Assembly: GCA_000711775.1 (NCBI GenBank)
Contig: ARYC01017027.1
Coordinates: 296,679 to 360,678 of the forward strand
Direction: 5' to 3'
Length of the DNA stretch: 64,000 bases
From: Oxytricha trifallax
Taxonomy: Eukaryota; Ciliophora; Spirotrichea; Sporadotrichida; Oxytrichidae
Part shown: in pieces, positions 1 through 11,920 of the stretch
How positions within the stretch are numbered: the stretch's first letter is position 1
How the letters are laid out: every line of letters begins with the position of its first letter
Translations under genes and position numbers: made by a program
The notes under the pieces: generated by a model
What the model was told of the DNA's origin: nothing
The model's database searches: none
Seen by the model: only the letters and a program-made list of their open reading frames with translations

Positions 1-1070
1 AAAGTGAGTTTTCTAATAATTTAAAGTCTTATCAGGTTGACTTTAGTTATTTAATTATCTGCCATTCTATTGAAAATTGGAGTAGCATTTATTAGTTTCT
101 GTGATTTATATATATTGATTGTCAAATCTCTCAGCAAACATATTGTTTTTAAGGGTACCTTGCTGATATCATGTTAAAATAGAGTTACTACTATGTCAAA
201 AATATTTTAGTTTTACATTTATAGAGGTTGGTACCATTGAGGTGAAGACATGTAGTTATAAGAGTAATTTTAAATAAGCTATTAAGAGCGAGGCGTTGAG
301 AAATTATTTTGATTATATTCTTAGTTGAAAGCACTAATATTATCATATCTGTAGCTATTTAATTGTGCATAATAGTATCTACGCGATCGTTTATAGAAGA
401 GTGGAGACTTTTAGAAAAGCTGTTTAAATTACTGTTAGAGCTTTACTGGGCTGTTAAGTTAGTTGATGAGTAGTTTATACCCATGCTCGCTTGCTTAAGT
501 TATTGCTTATATAAATAAGGTATCTTTAATTGATATAGAATGGCTTTACAGATATATTATTTTATTTTCTTTCTAAATACATCCATTAATATTGAGCTGT
601 TTCAGTTAATTCTTTCAATGTTTGCTCCATTTATGCAGATGGAATAAATAAACTTAATTCAAAATGGTTGGTATTAATTTTCGATTTACTAAATTGATAT
701 CGATAGTGAGCTAATCACTGATTATGTAGTTTTAATAATTTTGTTACAATTGAGCTAACATTTGGTCTCTTTAATTTTTAATGTTAAGGCTTTATGATAA
801 GTTCCTATATCTTGATAATATACTTTTAGGAGTTTGTTAATTTTTCATTAATTTTTAATATTGAATTATGTAATTTTAATTTTTGGTGTAAGTATAAAAA
901 GAAGTTGTCTTAAATTGAGAGTCTTGAGTTTTCATATATAAATATTCATTGGTTAATAGCTCTCACTATCAAAATGATTATTTATCTTAAATGCAATAAA
1001 AAGAAGTGTTTCAAAGAAAGTTAAAATCAAATAATGATTCAGTTTTATATAGAGTCTTATCATATATGAA
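1..1070. other. AT-rich stretch, no gene seen
   Basis: No frame, even with TAA/TAG read as Gln, gives a convincing protein. It is probably germline-limited intergenic or IES DNA. No terminal repeats, tRNA or tandem arrays were noticed. Confidence 0.4.
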
Positions 1071-1231
1071 TTGAATTTAACTTCAAAGTCTAGGGGTTTA
1101 TTAAGTTGCATACTAAGACCTTTGGCAATAGCTTATCCAAAGTCTGGGAGAAATTTAGCTAAAAGCCTGATCATTCTCTCTTTCACTTCATTTCTGCATT
1201 TTCCCACAGACTTGACCATGTTGTCTAACAA

Positions 1232-2110
1232 GTGGTATCTGTGCCAGTCTTACATGACTTTGGCCCAGAGAGCTCTTGGTTTCTCCATATCTATGCCTCC
1301 AGTAAATTCAAATGGATTTCTCTAACAAGCTTAAAATTGAAAGATAAAGAATGCATTTTCATAAATGATTATAGGAAACCACCTCAATTACAGAGACTTA
1401 TGATGGGTTTGAAAATGATCACAAAGGTAGTGCCATTAGACGGAATAAAATTTGATTTTATGGCCAACTTTCCCAAAGATTCCAATATTAGGAGCTTGGA
1501 ATTTTTCAAACTCTAAAGCCAACACATTTGAATTGAAGACGTTTTGATTTTTCTCGGAGGCGGAAACCCAATGATGAATCAATACGAGACAAGTTTTGTT
1601 TCAACAAGATCAGACTCAAGTGGAAAATTAGTATTCAGTGGATCATATAATCTAGGAAATAATTTTTCATTGAAGAGTGAGGATTTTTTCATGGATTCAG
1701 ATTCACAAAAATCACACTTGCAATTTGAACTAATGAAAGAGTTCAAAGATTTACATCTCTCTTACAAATTCGGTGCAGGAACTCAAAAAATTATCATGAT
1801 GTTAACTTTAAGCTCTAAATTCTTAGAAGGTTCCGAAATGATCGATATCGTAAGTCATTTTGATTTTCTCAATATATCGTTGCTAAATAACTTTATTTAC
1901 AAGTACATTAAAAGAAGTGCATTTCTACTATGGAGATACTACAATCACGACATTCATTCATTCTACTCCAATGGATATAAAAGAGACCATGTCAGTAGGT
2001 CTCGTAGGCAGACCCTCAAGAAGGCTGACCATATTAGGTGAATTGAAGTGAGTTTTTGACGGATTTCTGAACCAGATTTAGTTTTAGAATCAAATTTTTA
2101 GAGAGTTTTA
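1232..2110 (+). CDS. Tom40-like mitochondrial import porin, disrupted or partial
   Basis: The translation resembles the beta-barrel of Tom40, the channel of the outer-membrane TOM complex. A segment PLDGIKFDFMANFPK near 1430-1480 is followed, after a one-base frame change near 1480, by WNFSNSKANTFEL. Then comes the open frame at 1544-1800 with QYETSFVSTRSDSSGKL, KSHLQFELMKEF and LHLSYKFGAGT. These match the usual Tom40 order of an FDG strand, a WNF strand, an 'SGKL' strand and a 'KSHLQFE' strand. The reading frame changes again around 1900 to 2000, where VGLVGRPSRRLTILGELK appears. The frame changes could be unrecognised IES or intron borders, assembly errors, or true decay. No clear start or end is visible. 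The assignment rests on pattern memory of the family. It could be another porin-fold protein. Confidence 0.45.
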
Positions 2111-2536
2111 TCACAGGTACTTTCTCCTCATCTTTCAAGGCAATAAGCACATACAGAAGAGATATAGAGAACTAATTAATGCTGTAGTTCAGCAGCTAAA
2201 TTAATTTTCAAGTGCCCAAGAAGTCAACTGTCTTCGATCTTTCCCTTTCTCTAGGTGGCATGTGAAAAAATCAATAATAATAAGTAGAGTAATGTAATTC
2301 CTAAATATTTTCATTCGCGAATTATACCTATTTATTCTAACTAGTTTAATTTAAAATTTAAAATTTTTACATTTTCAGAGTTTTGCTAATGTAAAAATAT
2401 TAATGTAAATTGCTGTTTGGAGATAGACATTTTTTATATCCATTAAGGTAACTTTAAGGAAAACATAAAATGAAAGTAAAAGTAAAATAATAATTAAATT
2501 AAAATTTCATTAATTATTATTACAATTACTAAAATT
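2111..2536. other. AT-rich stretch before element D
   Basis: No supported gene. The first 100 bases may hold the tail of the Tom40-like locus in another frame; the rest is AT-rich spacer. Confidence 0.3.
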
Positions 2537-2569
2537 GAAGGAAAATATGTCAATTGATTAAATTAATTA
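2537..2569 (+). repeat. Left inverted repeat of element D
   Basis: GAAGGAAAATATGTCAATTG and the following bases to 2569 match the reverse complement of 6489-6521 with one visible mismatch. Confidence 0.5.
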
Positions 2570-4680
2570 TGATGTCAGACCTAAATAAATAATTATACCT
2601 ATGACTTTAAGTCCTATAAAGAAGGAAATTGTTCTAAACTTTTTGAAACATATTTCAATATAAACCTTTCACTTTTAGGTAGTATCTTGTCTTGACGAAT
2701 CTTATCAATTATGTCCAATATATTTTTGCATGTTTTTATAATTTGATAAAACTTTTTACCAACAAGAATATAAATAAGTACAACAACTATAGAAAATACG
2801 TCCTATCTACTGTCTCCTTATTCAACCTCATCATTGTTTGTTTGATCTTAGTAAAATGTGACAGGCATAGAACCTGCATATAGGTTCACATTTTGAAAAG
2901 TCGAGTATTTATAATTTGTTAAGAAAACTTACTAATTATCAGTATCCTTTACTTTTATTGTTTTGACTGATAAAAATCGATGAATTTTACCTACTGAATG
3001 AAGTTTGGATACGGTGTCTATTACATTTATCAGAAGTTTTTAACTTAATTACTTGTCTTTTTGCATTAAAAACTACACTAAAGAACACTCCCAGTTAAGC
3101 CTTTTTACTTATATTGCTTAATTGTTATATGTAATTGCCAAAACCTAATCCGAGTTTTCTGCGGCTTCCATTTACTTTAAATAAGAAATAATCTTGAACT
3201 CTGACCAAAACTGTTGTACTAAGTTAAAATACTAGTTTAGATCTTGAAAGCTAAAGTCAGTTTTTTTGCCTAGTCCTTAATTAAATTTTGCCTCATTATA
3301 GAATAGGTCTTACTACTATTCTGACAATTCTAGAATCATTTGTACCTCATGTTTAATGAAATGATTTAGCTTTACTGAAAAACTTATTCTTGCGTCTTCA
3401 TATGTTTTATCAGTGATTTACTTAGGAGTTCACTTAATTGTGTCTATTGAAAACTTGAGTCTTCATTTTGTTATATTAAATTGCTCATTGAATCTTGAGA
3501 TTATTCATTTAGCTAAGAAACATCAAACTCATTTTCATTTGAAATATTTTTATGGCTAGGTTTATTTTGCATAATATTCTCTTTCTAATTCATAACCTAA
3601 AATATTAGAAATTGAATAACTTACTATTTATGGGTAACCAGTCTAGGTTAGAGAATTTTTATCATGAGCGCTCAAGTGAAATAAAGAGTAGTTTTTTAGA
3701 TTTGTAGATCTTTTATAACTTAATTCTGCTACAAAACCTAGCATTTATAGACCCCTCCCTTTTTTAGTTGGATAAATTTACCATCTTTTCGACTATGGGT
3801 TTTTTAGTGTCTATTTAACTCAACCCTTGTGTATACCTATCTGCATAAAAGACATTCATAGAGATTTTTTTGCTTTTTAGATTTATTGTTTGCACGAGCA
3901 GTCCTTCAAGCTTACCATCTAATGTAAAATTGTTAATATCTTGAATCTTGTTTGTTGGCAATTATCTGAGATTGTTATAGCTGCTCCTCAGTATTTTATG
4001 AGTGGCTGCTTTATATAGAATTATTGCTTTTATTTAAGGACTCATCATTTGAATCAAAATTAGAAGAAAGTGAAGAGGACTATTTTCTCAGATTTAATAG
4101 AATTTAATTTAAGTATTAAAAAATAGAGGTGTTTAATATTAAATTGAAATATTAACTCAGGTGTCAGGGGAAAATATTTTGTAAAATTTTATGCTCACAA
4201 AAAAAATTTATTTTACTGAAAGATTACACAAGAGATTATGAAAGATTGCTGAAAAGGAGTCATAATCCCAATCTATTTTTGGTGAAAGGTTCCTTGAAAG
4301 AAACTGAAATGATCCTTATAATTATGTAAGTTAGCATAATTTTTATATTGATTATGTGAATATACATAAATTTATTTTCCTACTTTTTGACAGTCTTATT
4401 TATCAATCTTACAATCAATAAGTTAATACCATGAGTATTAATGGAATTGAGGCTTTCGCTACTCATGTATAGTAATTTAATTTAGGTAAACATACTTAAA
4501 TTAAACCAATAGAATTTTCAATTTATGTTAATATACATAAATACTCCAATACATTTATACTTATTGAAACTATTAACTAGTTAGATAGCTTTAGTTTATA
4601 CTTATTAAATAGCCTGAACATGAATTAAAATCTTGAGGGACTTTAGGCAAATATCACGAACATAAATTACAGAACACTAG
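2570..4680. other. Interior of element D without recognisable gene
   Basis: The homologous part of a TBE would carry the 57-kDa zinc-finger/kinase gene on the minus strand. I found no HRDLKPEN-like or C2H2 remnant here. Only short frames such as 2692-2883 are open, and they look fortuitous. Confidence 0.3.
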
Positions 4681-5349
4681 ATGGGAGCCTTAACACAAAA
4701 TCAGATTGGTACAATCAACCTCAAATACTCACGTAAATTTTTATGTCTAACAAATACAGTTGGGTATCACTTGCCTAGTTATAGGAAAACAAGCATGAGA
4801 TTCATTATAGATGTCTTGGCTTCAAGAAAAGAGCTATTAAAGTCAGCTGATATCATTTATGTGAACGTACCTAATTATCCAGAACTCGGGGTCCTTAACA
4901 TATTTAATTATGTCAAGGATGATGAAGTCATCAATAGATATCTTGGTGTATATGATGGTCCAAAGGACCTCCCTGATAAGCATTTCTTTTATGGCGTCTT
5001 GGGAACGTTAAAAAATGAATGGTTGACATAAAAAGTTATGTCTTAACAGACTCAAAGAAATTAAGCGACTGATGACTAACAATTAGGGAACACTATAGAG
5101 ATAAGTTAGGAGTTCCTTAAAGAGATATAATCCGTTCCACATTTTTCTAGTAAGTATACATAAATTTTTATGTTTATAGAGCGCAAAGGAAAGGCACTGG
5201 CATTACTGAAACAAAAGTCATTGGGGAGAAAACAGCCCAAGAAATGTAAAATGTGCGAGATATCTGGTTTTTAAGAAGAATAAAAAAATGGAACAAATTT
5301 TAGTAGACTTAATCGAATATGTCTTTTAGAGAAGAAAATGCAATCATGA
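4681..5349 (+). CDS. TBE-type 22-kDa accessory protein homologue
   Basis: Function unknown; the family accompanies transposases. With introns at 4733-4759 (27 nt) and 5150-5179 (30 nt), both GT..AG, the exons total 612 nt (204 codons), about 203 aa, ending at TGA 5347-5349. Shared blocks with the TBE proteins are a YHLP / LFLP block, VPNYPEL / IPNYPEI, FFYGVLGTLK / FFGILATIK, and a basic tail after the second intron (KRKGKALALLK). The second exon is 390 nt against 393 nt in the TBEs, and both intron positions and phases agree. The frame is open upstream of the chosen Met back to TGA 4621, and the first exon is 16 codons shorter than in TBEs, so the true start is uncertain. The intact frame inside a decayed element is notable. 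Confidence 0.65.
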
Positions 5350-5569
5350 AGAGCCCTACTGGTAAAAGACTCTAATTGTACTGAATTAATTAAGACTAAT
5401 TAAATTAATAATTTAAGTTAGTGTAAATTAAAGAACATTAAACTCAAATAAGCATTTTAAGTTAATCCAAACAAAACTTCTCACTTTTAACACAATCGTT
5501 TATGTTAATTTTCAATATTGAATCTTGAACAATCTAGAAATGTTTTTTGTTTGACAATTTGAATTAAAG

Positions 5570-6330
5570 ATTAATTAAGTATTTCTTATATTTTTGTTTA
5601 ACTCTTGAAAATATGTTTTCTATGCAGTTGAATTTTGAAGAGTATGCTGCATTAAATAATAGAGTCCATCCATTTTGTTCTACATACTGTTTTATTATTT
5701 AAGAGTGATGAGCCCTGAGATTTTCAAGGAAAATATAGTCAGGTTTTAATTTTTATATCTTATTTCTAGATCTTGAAGTACTTAAAGCAAATCATCAGTT
5801 TATATTGACTTTGGTTTTATTCTTAAACATTCCAGTCCATACTTTGAACTAATTACAGCAGCAGCTGCTAAAGTGTCTAAATTCACTCCCCCGTTTAATA
5901 AAACTTTATTCCTATATTTATGAGCCCAAGATTTGTAAGTTATTGAATGAGGTTTAAAAATTGTCTCATCTAAGTACACAATATTTTCCCCATTTTCTAT
6001 TATTCTAATTTGTGTAATAACTTTGAATAAATCTATTTTTATTTACTAATTTTTTAGTTCAGTAAGATTGTAGTATGTTTTTGTAACTTTGTATTTGATT
6101 CCATTTTATTTGAATAATAAGTATAAACTAGATGTATAAATTTTAGCCTCTGGAAACTATCTATGAAAAAGCTAAGCTCTTTGTGGTATTGATAAAAGCA
6201 TCTGCTCTTAAAGAGTTTATTGTGAAAGAATGTAATTAAGATGCTCTTAAGTCAACTATATCTTTTTATTTTAAAGTTTTTGGCCCATCATAAAATCATT
6301 TTTTAGATTTTTCAGGACTTTTTATATTTA
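5570..6330 (-). pseudogene. Decayed DD34E transposase of element D
   Basis: Reading the minus strand with TAA/TAG as Gln gives a protein colinear with the TBE transposase. LFHRQFPEAKI matches MFHRQFPELKI, then NIVYLDETIF carries the first catalytic Asp, then KSWAHKYRNK and KFNCIENIFS carry the final Glu. The second catalytic position reads Glu (LENLRAHHS) where the TBE copy has DNLSVHK. The spacing of 34 residues to the last Glu is kept. A one-base frame change lies just before this motif, around 5740. IS630/Tc1-type transposases need all three acidic residues, so this copy is probably inactive. The start is not defined. Confidence 0.6.
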
Positions 6331-6488
6331 TTTTTCTGAAATATGTAAAATTTAAGATATTTCTTTTATGGTGGCATACACTTTGTATGATTAGTTTATT
6401 ATTTTTGTCAAAATCTTAGAATTCAAATAAGCTTATAATAACTTGCTTATAGTTCATTTTTTAACCCATTATAAATATATTATCAAGT

Positions 6489-6521
6489 TAATTAATTTAA
6501 TCAATTTACATATTTTCCTTC
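6489..6521 (-). repeat. Right inverted repeat of element D
   Basis: The reverse complement matches 2537-2569 across the GAAGGAAAATATGT core and the following AATTGATTAAATTAATTA. Confidence 0.5.
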
Positions 6522-7526
6522 ATTTTTGATAAATATTAGATTTAAATAAATTTTTATTCATAAACTGAATTATTATTATTCAAAAATGGCAAATGTTATT
6601 TGGAATTGTTCCACTTTTTAGACATCAAATTTATGACTTGATCTCAAAGATGAATGATCAGAAATACTCAGACGATAAAAAAATTTTCTACTACTACTAC
6701 TACTCCATTACCAACAGCAACAACCTAAAAATTCCAATTTTAAAAGATCATTAATCATAAAAATTCTAACTGACACGATATTGGTGTGGCTGTAGTTCAA
6801 AGCAGAAGTAAAAATTACCTAAAGTTTGTGTTTTATCAATAATAAATGATTCCATTTTATGGACAATTTTAAGGCATGTGGCCTATTAGGATTTACTCCC
6901 TAACTCACGTTAAATAATGCCAATCAATTGCAAATGATGGATATTCCTGAAACTAAATTTAAATGTCATTCAATATAACTTATATGACTAAATTTTATAA
7001 CAAACTTAAATAAAATTGTGCAATAACGCTCCATTATTATGGTAACTATTAATGAGACAGTGCATGCTGCCTTAAGCAGGCATCGCATTACTAGCTGGTT
7101 GGTATTAGTGGTTTGAATATGCATAGCTCACCTCTAAGTTTAATTTGAATAGAACCAGATATATACATATATATAAGCTTATAGTTTGATTGTTGAATAA
7201 TATACTAAATATATTTTTCTATAATGAAGCAAAGTATACATCCGTTTCACACAGGAGGAATAGGATTAGGAGCTAAGAAAAGTTTATTAAATCCCCATGG
7301 ATAATCTGGAATATTAGATAAAAGTAAGAATAAATCATAGTTAAAAAATGTTATTTGGTAGTTACAAGGCGTAAATGAAAATGCGCCAGTTGAGAGATAA
7401 TGAGAATGCGCCAGTTGAGAGATTAAATAAAATGCAAAAAAATAAATTGATATTAACGCTATTAATACATTAAATTAAAGATTATTTGAGATTTAATTTG
7501 ATAAATGCTTACACTGTACATATTTT
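6522..7526. other. AT-rich spacer
   Basis: No gene supported. It contains a short CTA run near 6691 and a two-copy 25-bp tandem repeat at 7381-7425. Confidence 0.35.
7381..7425 (+). repeat. Two-copy 25-bp tandem repeat
   Basis: ATGCGCCAGTTGAGAGAT occurs at 7381 and again at 7406, with an identical period of 25 bp. The second copy ends in TTA rather than AAT. Confidence 0.8.
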
Positions 7527-7546
7527 GGGTATTATAGTCAATTACT

Positions 7547-7625
7547 CACCAGCGACGTCAATTTCTCACCAGTGACGTCAATTTCTCACCGATGACGTAA
7601 ATTAATCATCAGTGACGTCAATTGC
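7547..7625 (+). repeat. Tandem TGACGTCA-type motif array in left TIR
   Basis: Four near-copies of a roughly 20-bp unit, core (GC/GT/AT)GACGT(C/A)A preceded by TCACC or TCATC, at about 20-bp spacing. Equivalent copies lie in the right end (about 9390-9445) and in both ends of the element at 18650-19711. They are candidate binding sites for a transposase or excision factor. Confidence 0.7.
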
Positions 7626-7763
7626 TCACTATTGAAGCCAAATACTCACTAGTGTTTATATATGCCTAAATTTGCTAAGCACAATAAAAATTTCGCTAAG
7701 AATTATTATAATGCTGGTTATAATGGTTTGAACCTCGTATTCTAAACCAAGTTAAAATAATGT

Positions 7764-8129
7764 GGGGGGAGTTTCCTGGCCTGTTATTTTTAATATGTAA
7801 ATATTATGCATAACATATAAAATTTTTAGTCAAACGTTTTTTTAATCAAGTAATTGTAAAGGTTTTGGTCAAACATGCTTTTAGGATTTCACATAATAAA
7901 GTTTTTCTCGATGTCTCAAATAATATTGGTATGGATTGAATAGAGGAAAATCGGGTTGTGAAAACATAAGATATCAATCTTTATTTTAAGTAAGAAGTAG
8001 ATATTGCTAGAATCTTATTGGCTTGTAAGTTCCAAAAAGTCGTTACTTTTTGTTGGATAGTTTAATTATAGAAGAAAAAAATTAAATAAAATTAAAAAAT
8101 ATACAGGCCAGGAGACTCCCCCTCCCCCG
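7764..8129. mobile_element. Nested MITE with imperfect inverted ends
   Basis: GGGGGGAGTTTCCTGGCCTGT at the left is matched by ACAGGCCAGGAGACTCCCCC near the right. The interior is AT-rich without coding potential. It lies inside the element at 7527-9448. Confidence 0.5.
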
Positions 8130-8930
8130 AAAAAATAATTATTAGAAGGGGTCATGGGACTTCAAGCTCCTTGTGAGATTCGTAGACAAGCACCTCCAAA
8201 TCCTTTTTATAAGATAATGTATGACATAAATTGAATTCGTTAAAATTTAATATTTATATAATTATTATTCTTAATTTTGTGATGATTAATAAATTTTAAG
8301 AATTAATTCATATGATTCTTATGGTGTTTTTAATCTTTTAAAATTTCTCCTCCATAATGCCTTGAACAAAAAATCTTCAATAATGTTTCGTGACCTGGCA
8401 TCATGTTAATATATATATTTGATCCGATATTTTAGAATCACCCAAAAGCCTTCTATTAATTTTAAATGCTCCATGTTCCTTTTCTAATTCCCATTTAAAA
8501 GTATTTGAAAGTTAAAATTATTAGGAAAATATATTAGTAACCCATTTATAATGGATTAGAGACTACTAAATTTTCATTAACAACATTCGTAATAACAGTT
8601 ATCGGTAAATTTAGCAGTTAAAGTATTTGTAATCTTCTTTTATTGATAACATTGATGGTATTCAACATTTTTAGAGAGAATGCAATTATTGATTAATTCT
8701 TGCAGTAGGTAAAGTATTGTTAAATATGTCTTGCTGTACGTGTTACTATACTTATTTCATAATATTAAGTTATTATATAACGATAGGAGGTATTGCTTCC
8801 GAATATCCACAAGGAGCTTGCAGTACTCTTGAACTATGTATGCTATTTATTATTTCGATTTTAGATTTGGTATCGAACAAGGGATTCCACCACCTTCTAA
8901 CCCTGCTTAAAAATCTCATAGAAAAAATAA

Positions 8931-9349
8931 TATTGTAGGAATACATTTGATTAGGGAAAATAAATAATAAATTAATTAATTAAATATCAAATTATTGGCA
9001 GTTAACTTTCTGGAAACCTGGACAATATAGTACTTGTTCGATAGAGAATTTAAAATCAGCTAGACTTTACTAGTGGCGGTACTGTCTTATCGCATCGTGC
9101 TAGCGAGATAACTTGACTTTAATTTTTGGTGATTTGTTTAGTTGATTTTAATGCCAAAATTTAAGTCAAGTTATATAGCTCTGGGGATGCGATAGAGGGT
9201 ACCGTCAATAGTAAAGTCAGCTAATTTTAAATTCTCTATCGAATAAGTACCATATTGTCCAGGTTTCCAGAAAGTTAACTGCCACGAATTTAATTTATTA
9301 TTAATTAATTTATTATTTTTTTTCCCAAATCAAATGTATTCCTACAATA
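8931..9349. mobile_element. Nested fold-back MITE, about 0.42 kb
   Basis: Almost the whole unit is a palindrome with arms of roughly 190-200 bp. TATTGTAGGAATACATTTGA at the left pairs with the reverse complement at the right. Further matching blocks include CAGTTAACTTTCTGGAAACC and TCTCTATCGA. No ORF. It interrupts the interior of the larger element. Confidence 0.75.
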
Positions 9350-9448
9350 GTAGGCTATTAACAATTTAGGCATATATAAATACTTGTGAGTAATTGACGT
9401 CACTTGTAAGTAAATTACTTCATCGGTGTGTAATTGACGTCAATACCC

Positions 9449-9783
9449 TAATTGATTAATTTAGTGAGTTGTACAATGCATAATACCAATATGAATTATT
9501 CATAATTTATTTAACAAAATTCAGAAATCTATTAAATTAAATATATAATAATTTATGCATTGCCTATAGTGTATTTAATCGTTGGGTTATTAATAGGTGG
9601 CTTAGATTTTATTTTAAATTTAAACAAAACATTTTCAAATGTAAAAATAAGATTAAATTATATTAACTTTTAATTTATTCAATTTATAATTACTAATTAG
9701 CAAATATAAATCAAATTTTTCTGATCATCTATCATAATACACTTTGATATTATAAATATAAATAGTTTTATAATTTAAAGGAT
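9449..9783. other. AT-rich spacer
   Basis: No gene or repeat supported between the TIR element and the degenerate TBE end. Confidence 0.35.
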
Positions 9784-10089
9784 CAAAAACAAAATCCCTT
9801 AATTAGATGTTTTAGTGATTTGATTTGTAGGGTTAAGTTTAGATTTTATTGGGGTTATAGAAAAACACAGGTTAAATGTGTGTTTAAATAGAATTTATAG
9901 AATATTACCTGTCTTAAATCTAACAAAATTTTTATCAGTTTGTCTTTGTTGTATCTCTTGAATCTTGCTGTCTTTAGTGGTTCAAACATGTCTTCTAAGG
10001 ATTTTCTTGGTATGCTGGCGCTCTTACGATTATCTTATCTTCGTAATTTCTTAGCACACATCATTTTACTTTAAGTGCTAATAATATAA

Positions 10090-11350
10090 TTAATTGATTA
10101 TTTCTCATGCTTTGTACCAAAATAAAACATGTTTTCCATATCGCACTCTAATATTATTGCAGCTACTGCCCAAACATCCCACTAAACTGAATCGTTGGTC
10201 CATTCTCTCTGGTTGGAAAGTATCCTGGAGTTCAGAGAATCATTTGCTAGTGTTAAAATACCTTATATTAAGGTTCTATTAAAATTAATTACTAATACTT
10301 CTAAAGGGAAAAGGCTCAGCATAAATTTTCAGGCTTCAAATCTTAATGAACATATCTAAGTTTACAAAGTTCCTTTATCCCTATATCAATTATGATAGTA
10401 TATCATTCAAGTCATCTGGGTATCTGTTATTATAAAGATAATTCCGAAGAGTCATTTTGAACTTCACAAGCCAGTGCAACGAAACCAAACTCTAAAATAA
10501 CACCATCTAGTTTTAGCATATTCTTGCTATCTCTTCTCTATGCTTCTCTTAGTATCATATATTCGTTAGCAAATTAATTTTAATACTGCTCGTTCTTAAG
10601 GAGAAGCTGAAAAGATATACCTTATAGTCATACATTGAACCACTATGAGCTTTGCTTCAGCTTGCTCATCTATATGCAAGTAGTTATCAATAAAACTGCT
10701 TAGTTCCACTGCAATTAATAAAGGAATATACATAGATCTCTCTTAGAAGCATGTTTATAGACATTATATGATAGCTGATTCATTGATCAAAATTGTTTCT
10801 TTCTCTTGAGATTCTCCTGCTCTTCCTATTTAGACTCAAAAAAAGTATTGGATTTATTTTCGCAGGTACTAATTTATAAGTCTAATTTCCTTAAATCATG
10901 AACACACTAAAGTGATGCTAAAGCTTATGCTTCTTATCTTTATCAGAGCGCACAAGACTTCACACTAGTCTTGCATTAGTACTAGCCCTCAATTTTATTA
11001 TCATGCTTAAAATACACCTCAGCCTTTCCTGAGTGTATCTTTTTGAGGTGCCTCTTTATACTTGACTCATTTGGGAAGAAATTTTAGACTTTTTTCATTC
11101 AAAGTTTTTAAACCTTTTATTGGTAGCTGTTATTTTACTTACTCGTCATCTTCAATAAATGTTTGAACTCCTATCTCTGTTCTCTATTTCTTGTTCTTCA
11201 CTTCAATGACAAAGGCCTCTGCTTTAAATTCAATAACTTTTACCTCTGCCTACCTATCAAGATAGATAACTTTTGGCTTATAAGTGGATCCAAAGTTTAG
11301 CTATGATTATACAGTTGCTAGAGAATCTGCTTTGTGATTAAAGTTGACTG
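10090..11350 (-). pseudogene. TBE 57-kDa zinc-finger/kinase relic
   Basis: The minus-strand text near 10130-10230 (CATATCGCACTCTAATATTA, GCCCAAACATCCCA) aligns with the kinase C-lobe of TBE B at 30680-30780. There it encodes the segment after the GTPGYYPE loop. Multiple frame breaks prevent a continuous frame, so the gene is dead. Limits are approximate. Confidence 0.65.
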
Positions 11351-11920
11351 TCATGTTTAAATTCAAATTTAAATTTCTATTAAAAAGCTAATAATTATTA
11401 AATGGCTATAATAGTACTATGTAAGAGTTGCCAATGCCACAACAATTACTTGATTTCAGCACTAGAATTTCATATTTATATAAAAGAAATTATTACTATA
11501 ATTTTTTGAATTTTACCTTTAATTATTTTGATCTTGATACCAATTCAGAAAAGTTCAGGTTAGTACTGGCTCGAGTTTAAGTTTTCAACTAAATTGTAAC
11601 TTTTATATTAAAATCTCATTAGTTTAAAATAATGTAGTAATTAGATTTTTGGACTATTAAATTCGCACCAATTAAAATTAAGCGAATTAAGTACCAGTAC
11701 TAATTAAATTAAAACAAATATAGTACTAATTTAATGGAACTAAGTTAATAAAAATGGAGTTCCATCTCTGAAGTTTGTTACAGCTTTACAAATTTTCTCC
11801 ACGTATCTTTACAGGGTTCACTTTCTATAAGATGCTTATATTTAATAGTAAAATTTTAAACAATAGGATCCAGAAGTCTAAAAATTATAATTTGAATATC
11901 ATTGATATGAAGAGGGAAAA

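Larger units (their letters stand above)
2537..6521. mobile_element. Diverged TBE-like DNA transposon (element D)
   Basis: An imperfect inverted repeat of about 33 bp bounds about 4.0 kb: GAAGGAAAATATGT at 2537 and its reverse complement ending at 6521. Inside, a 22-kDa-type accessory gene lies on the plus strand and a TBE-like DD34E transposase relic on the minus strand, tail to tail. This is the same relative arrangement as in the TBE elements of this window. The C4A4 telomere-like tips of true TBEs are absent, and similarity to TBE proteins is low, so it is a separate family. The outer limits are uncertain because flanking AT-rich DNA prevents a clear target duplication from being seen. 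A kinase or zinc-finger gene, expected between 2.6 and 4.6 kb by analogy, could not be recognised. Confidence 0.6.
7527..9448. mobile_element. Non-autonomous TIR element with TGACGTCA-rich ends
   Basis: The left end begins GGGTATT and runs through several near-repeats of CTCACCAGTGACGTCAATT to about 7670. The right end is its reverse complement, ending AATACCC at 9448. The inner sequence near 8808 (CACAAGGAGCTTGCA, then ACAAGGGAT and CCTGCTT) is shared with the element at 18650-19711, so both belong to one family. No transposase frame is visible. The body is enlarged by two nested fold-back elements (7764-8129 and 8931-9349). A target-site duplication is not clear. Confidence 0.65.

Noticed and set aside
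3840..3885. IHRDF-like text on the plus strand that resembles a kinase catalytic loop inside element D
   Set aside because: On the wrong strand relative to TBE gene order, isolated, and followed by stops; no DFx or other kinase motif nearby.
7060..7135. Hairpin-rich stretch that might be a tRNA
   Set aside because: No complete cloverleaf; no TTCGA/GGTTC arm at the right spacing.
8717..8938. 73-aa open frame at 8.7 kb
   Set aside because: It lies in the interior shared by the two non-autonomous TGACGTCA elements and is not conserved as protein between them.
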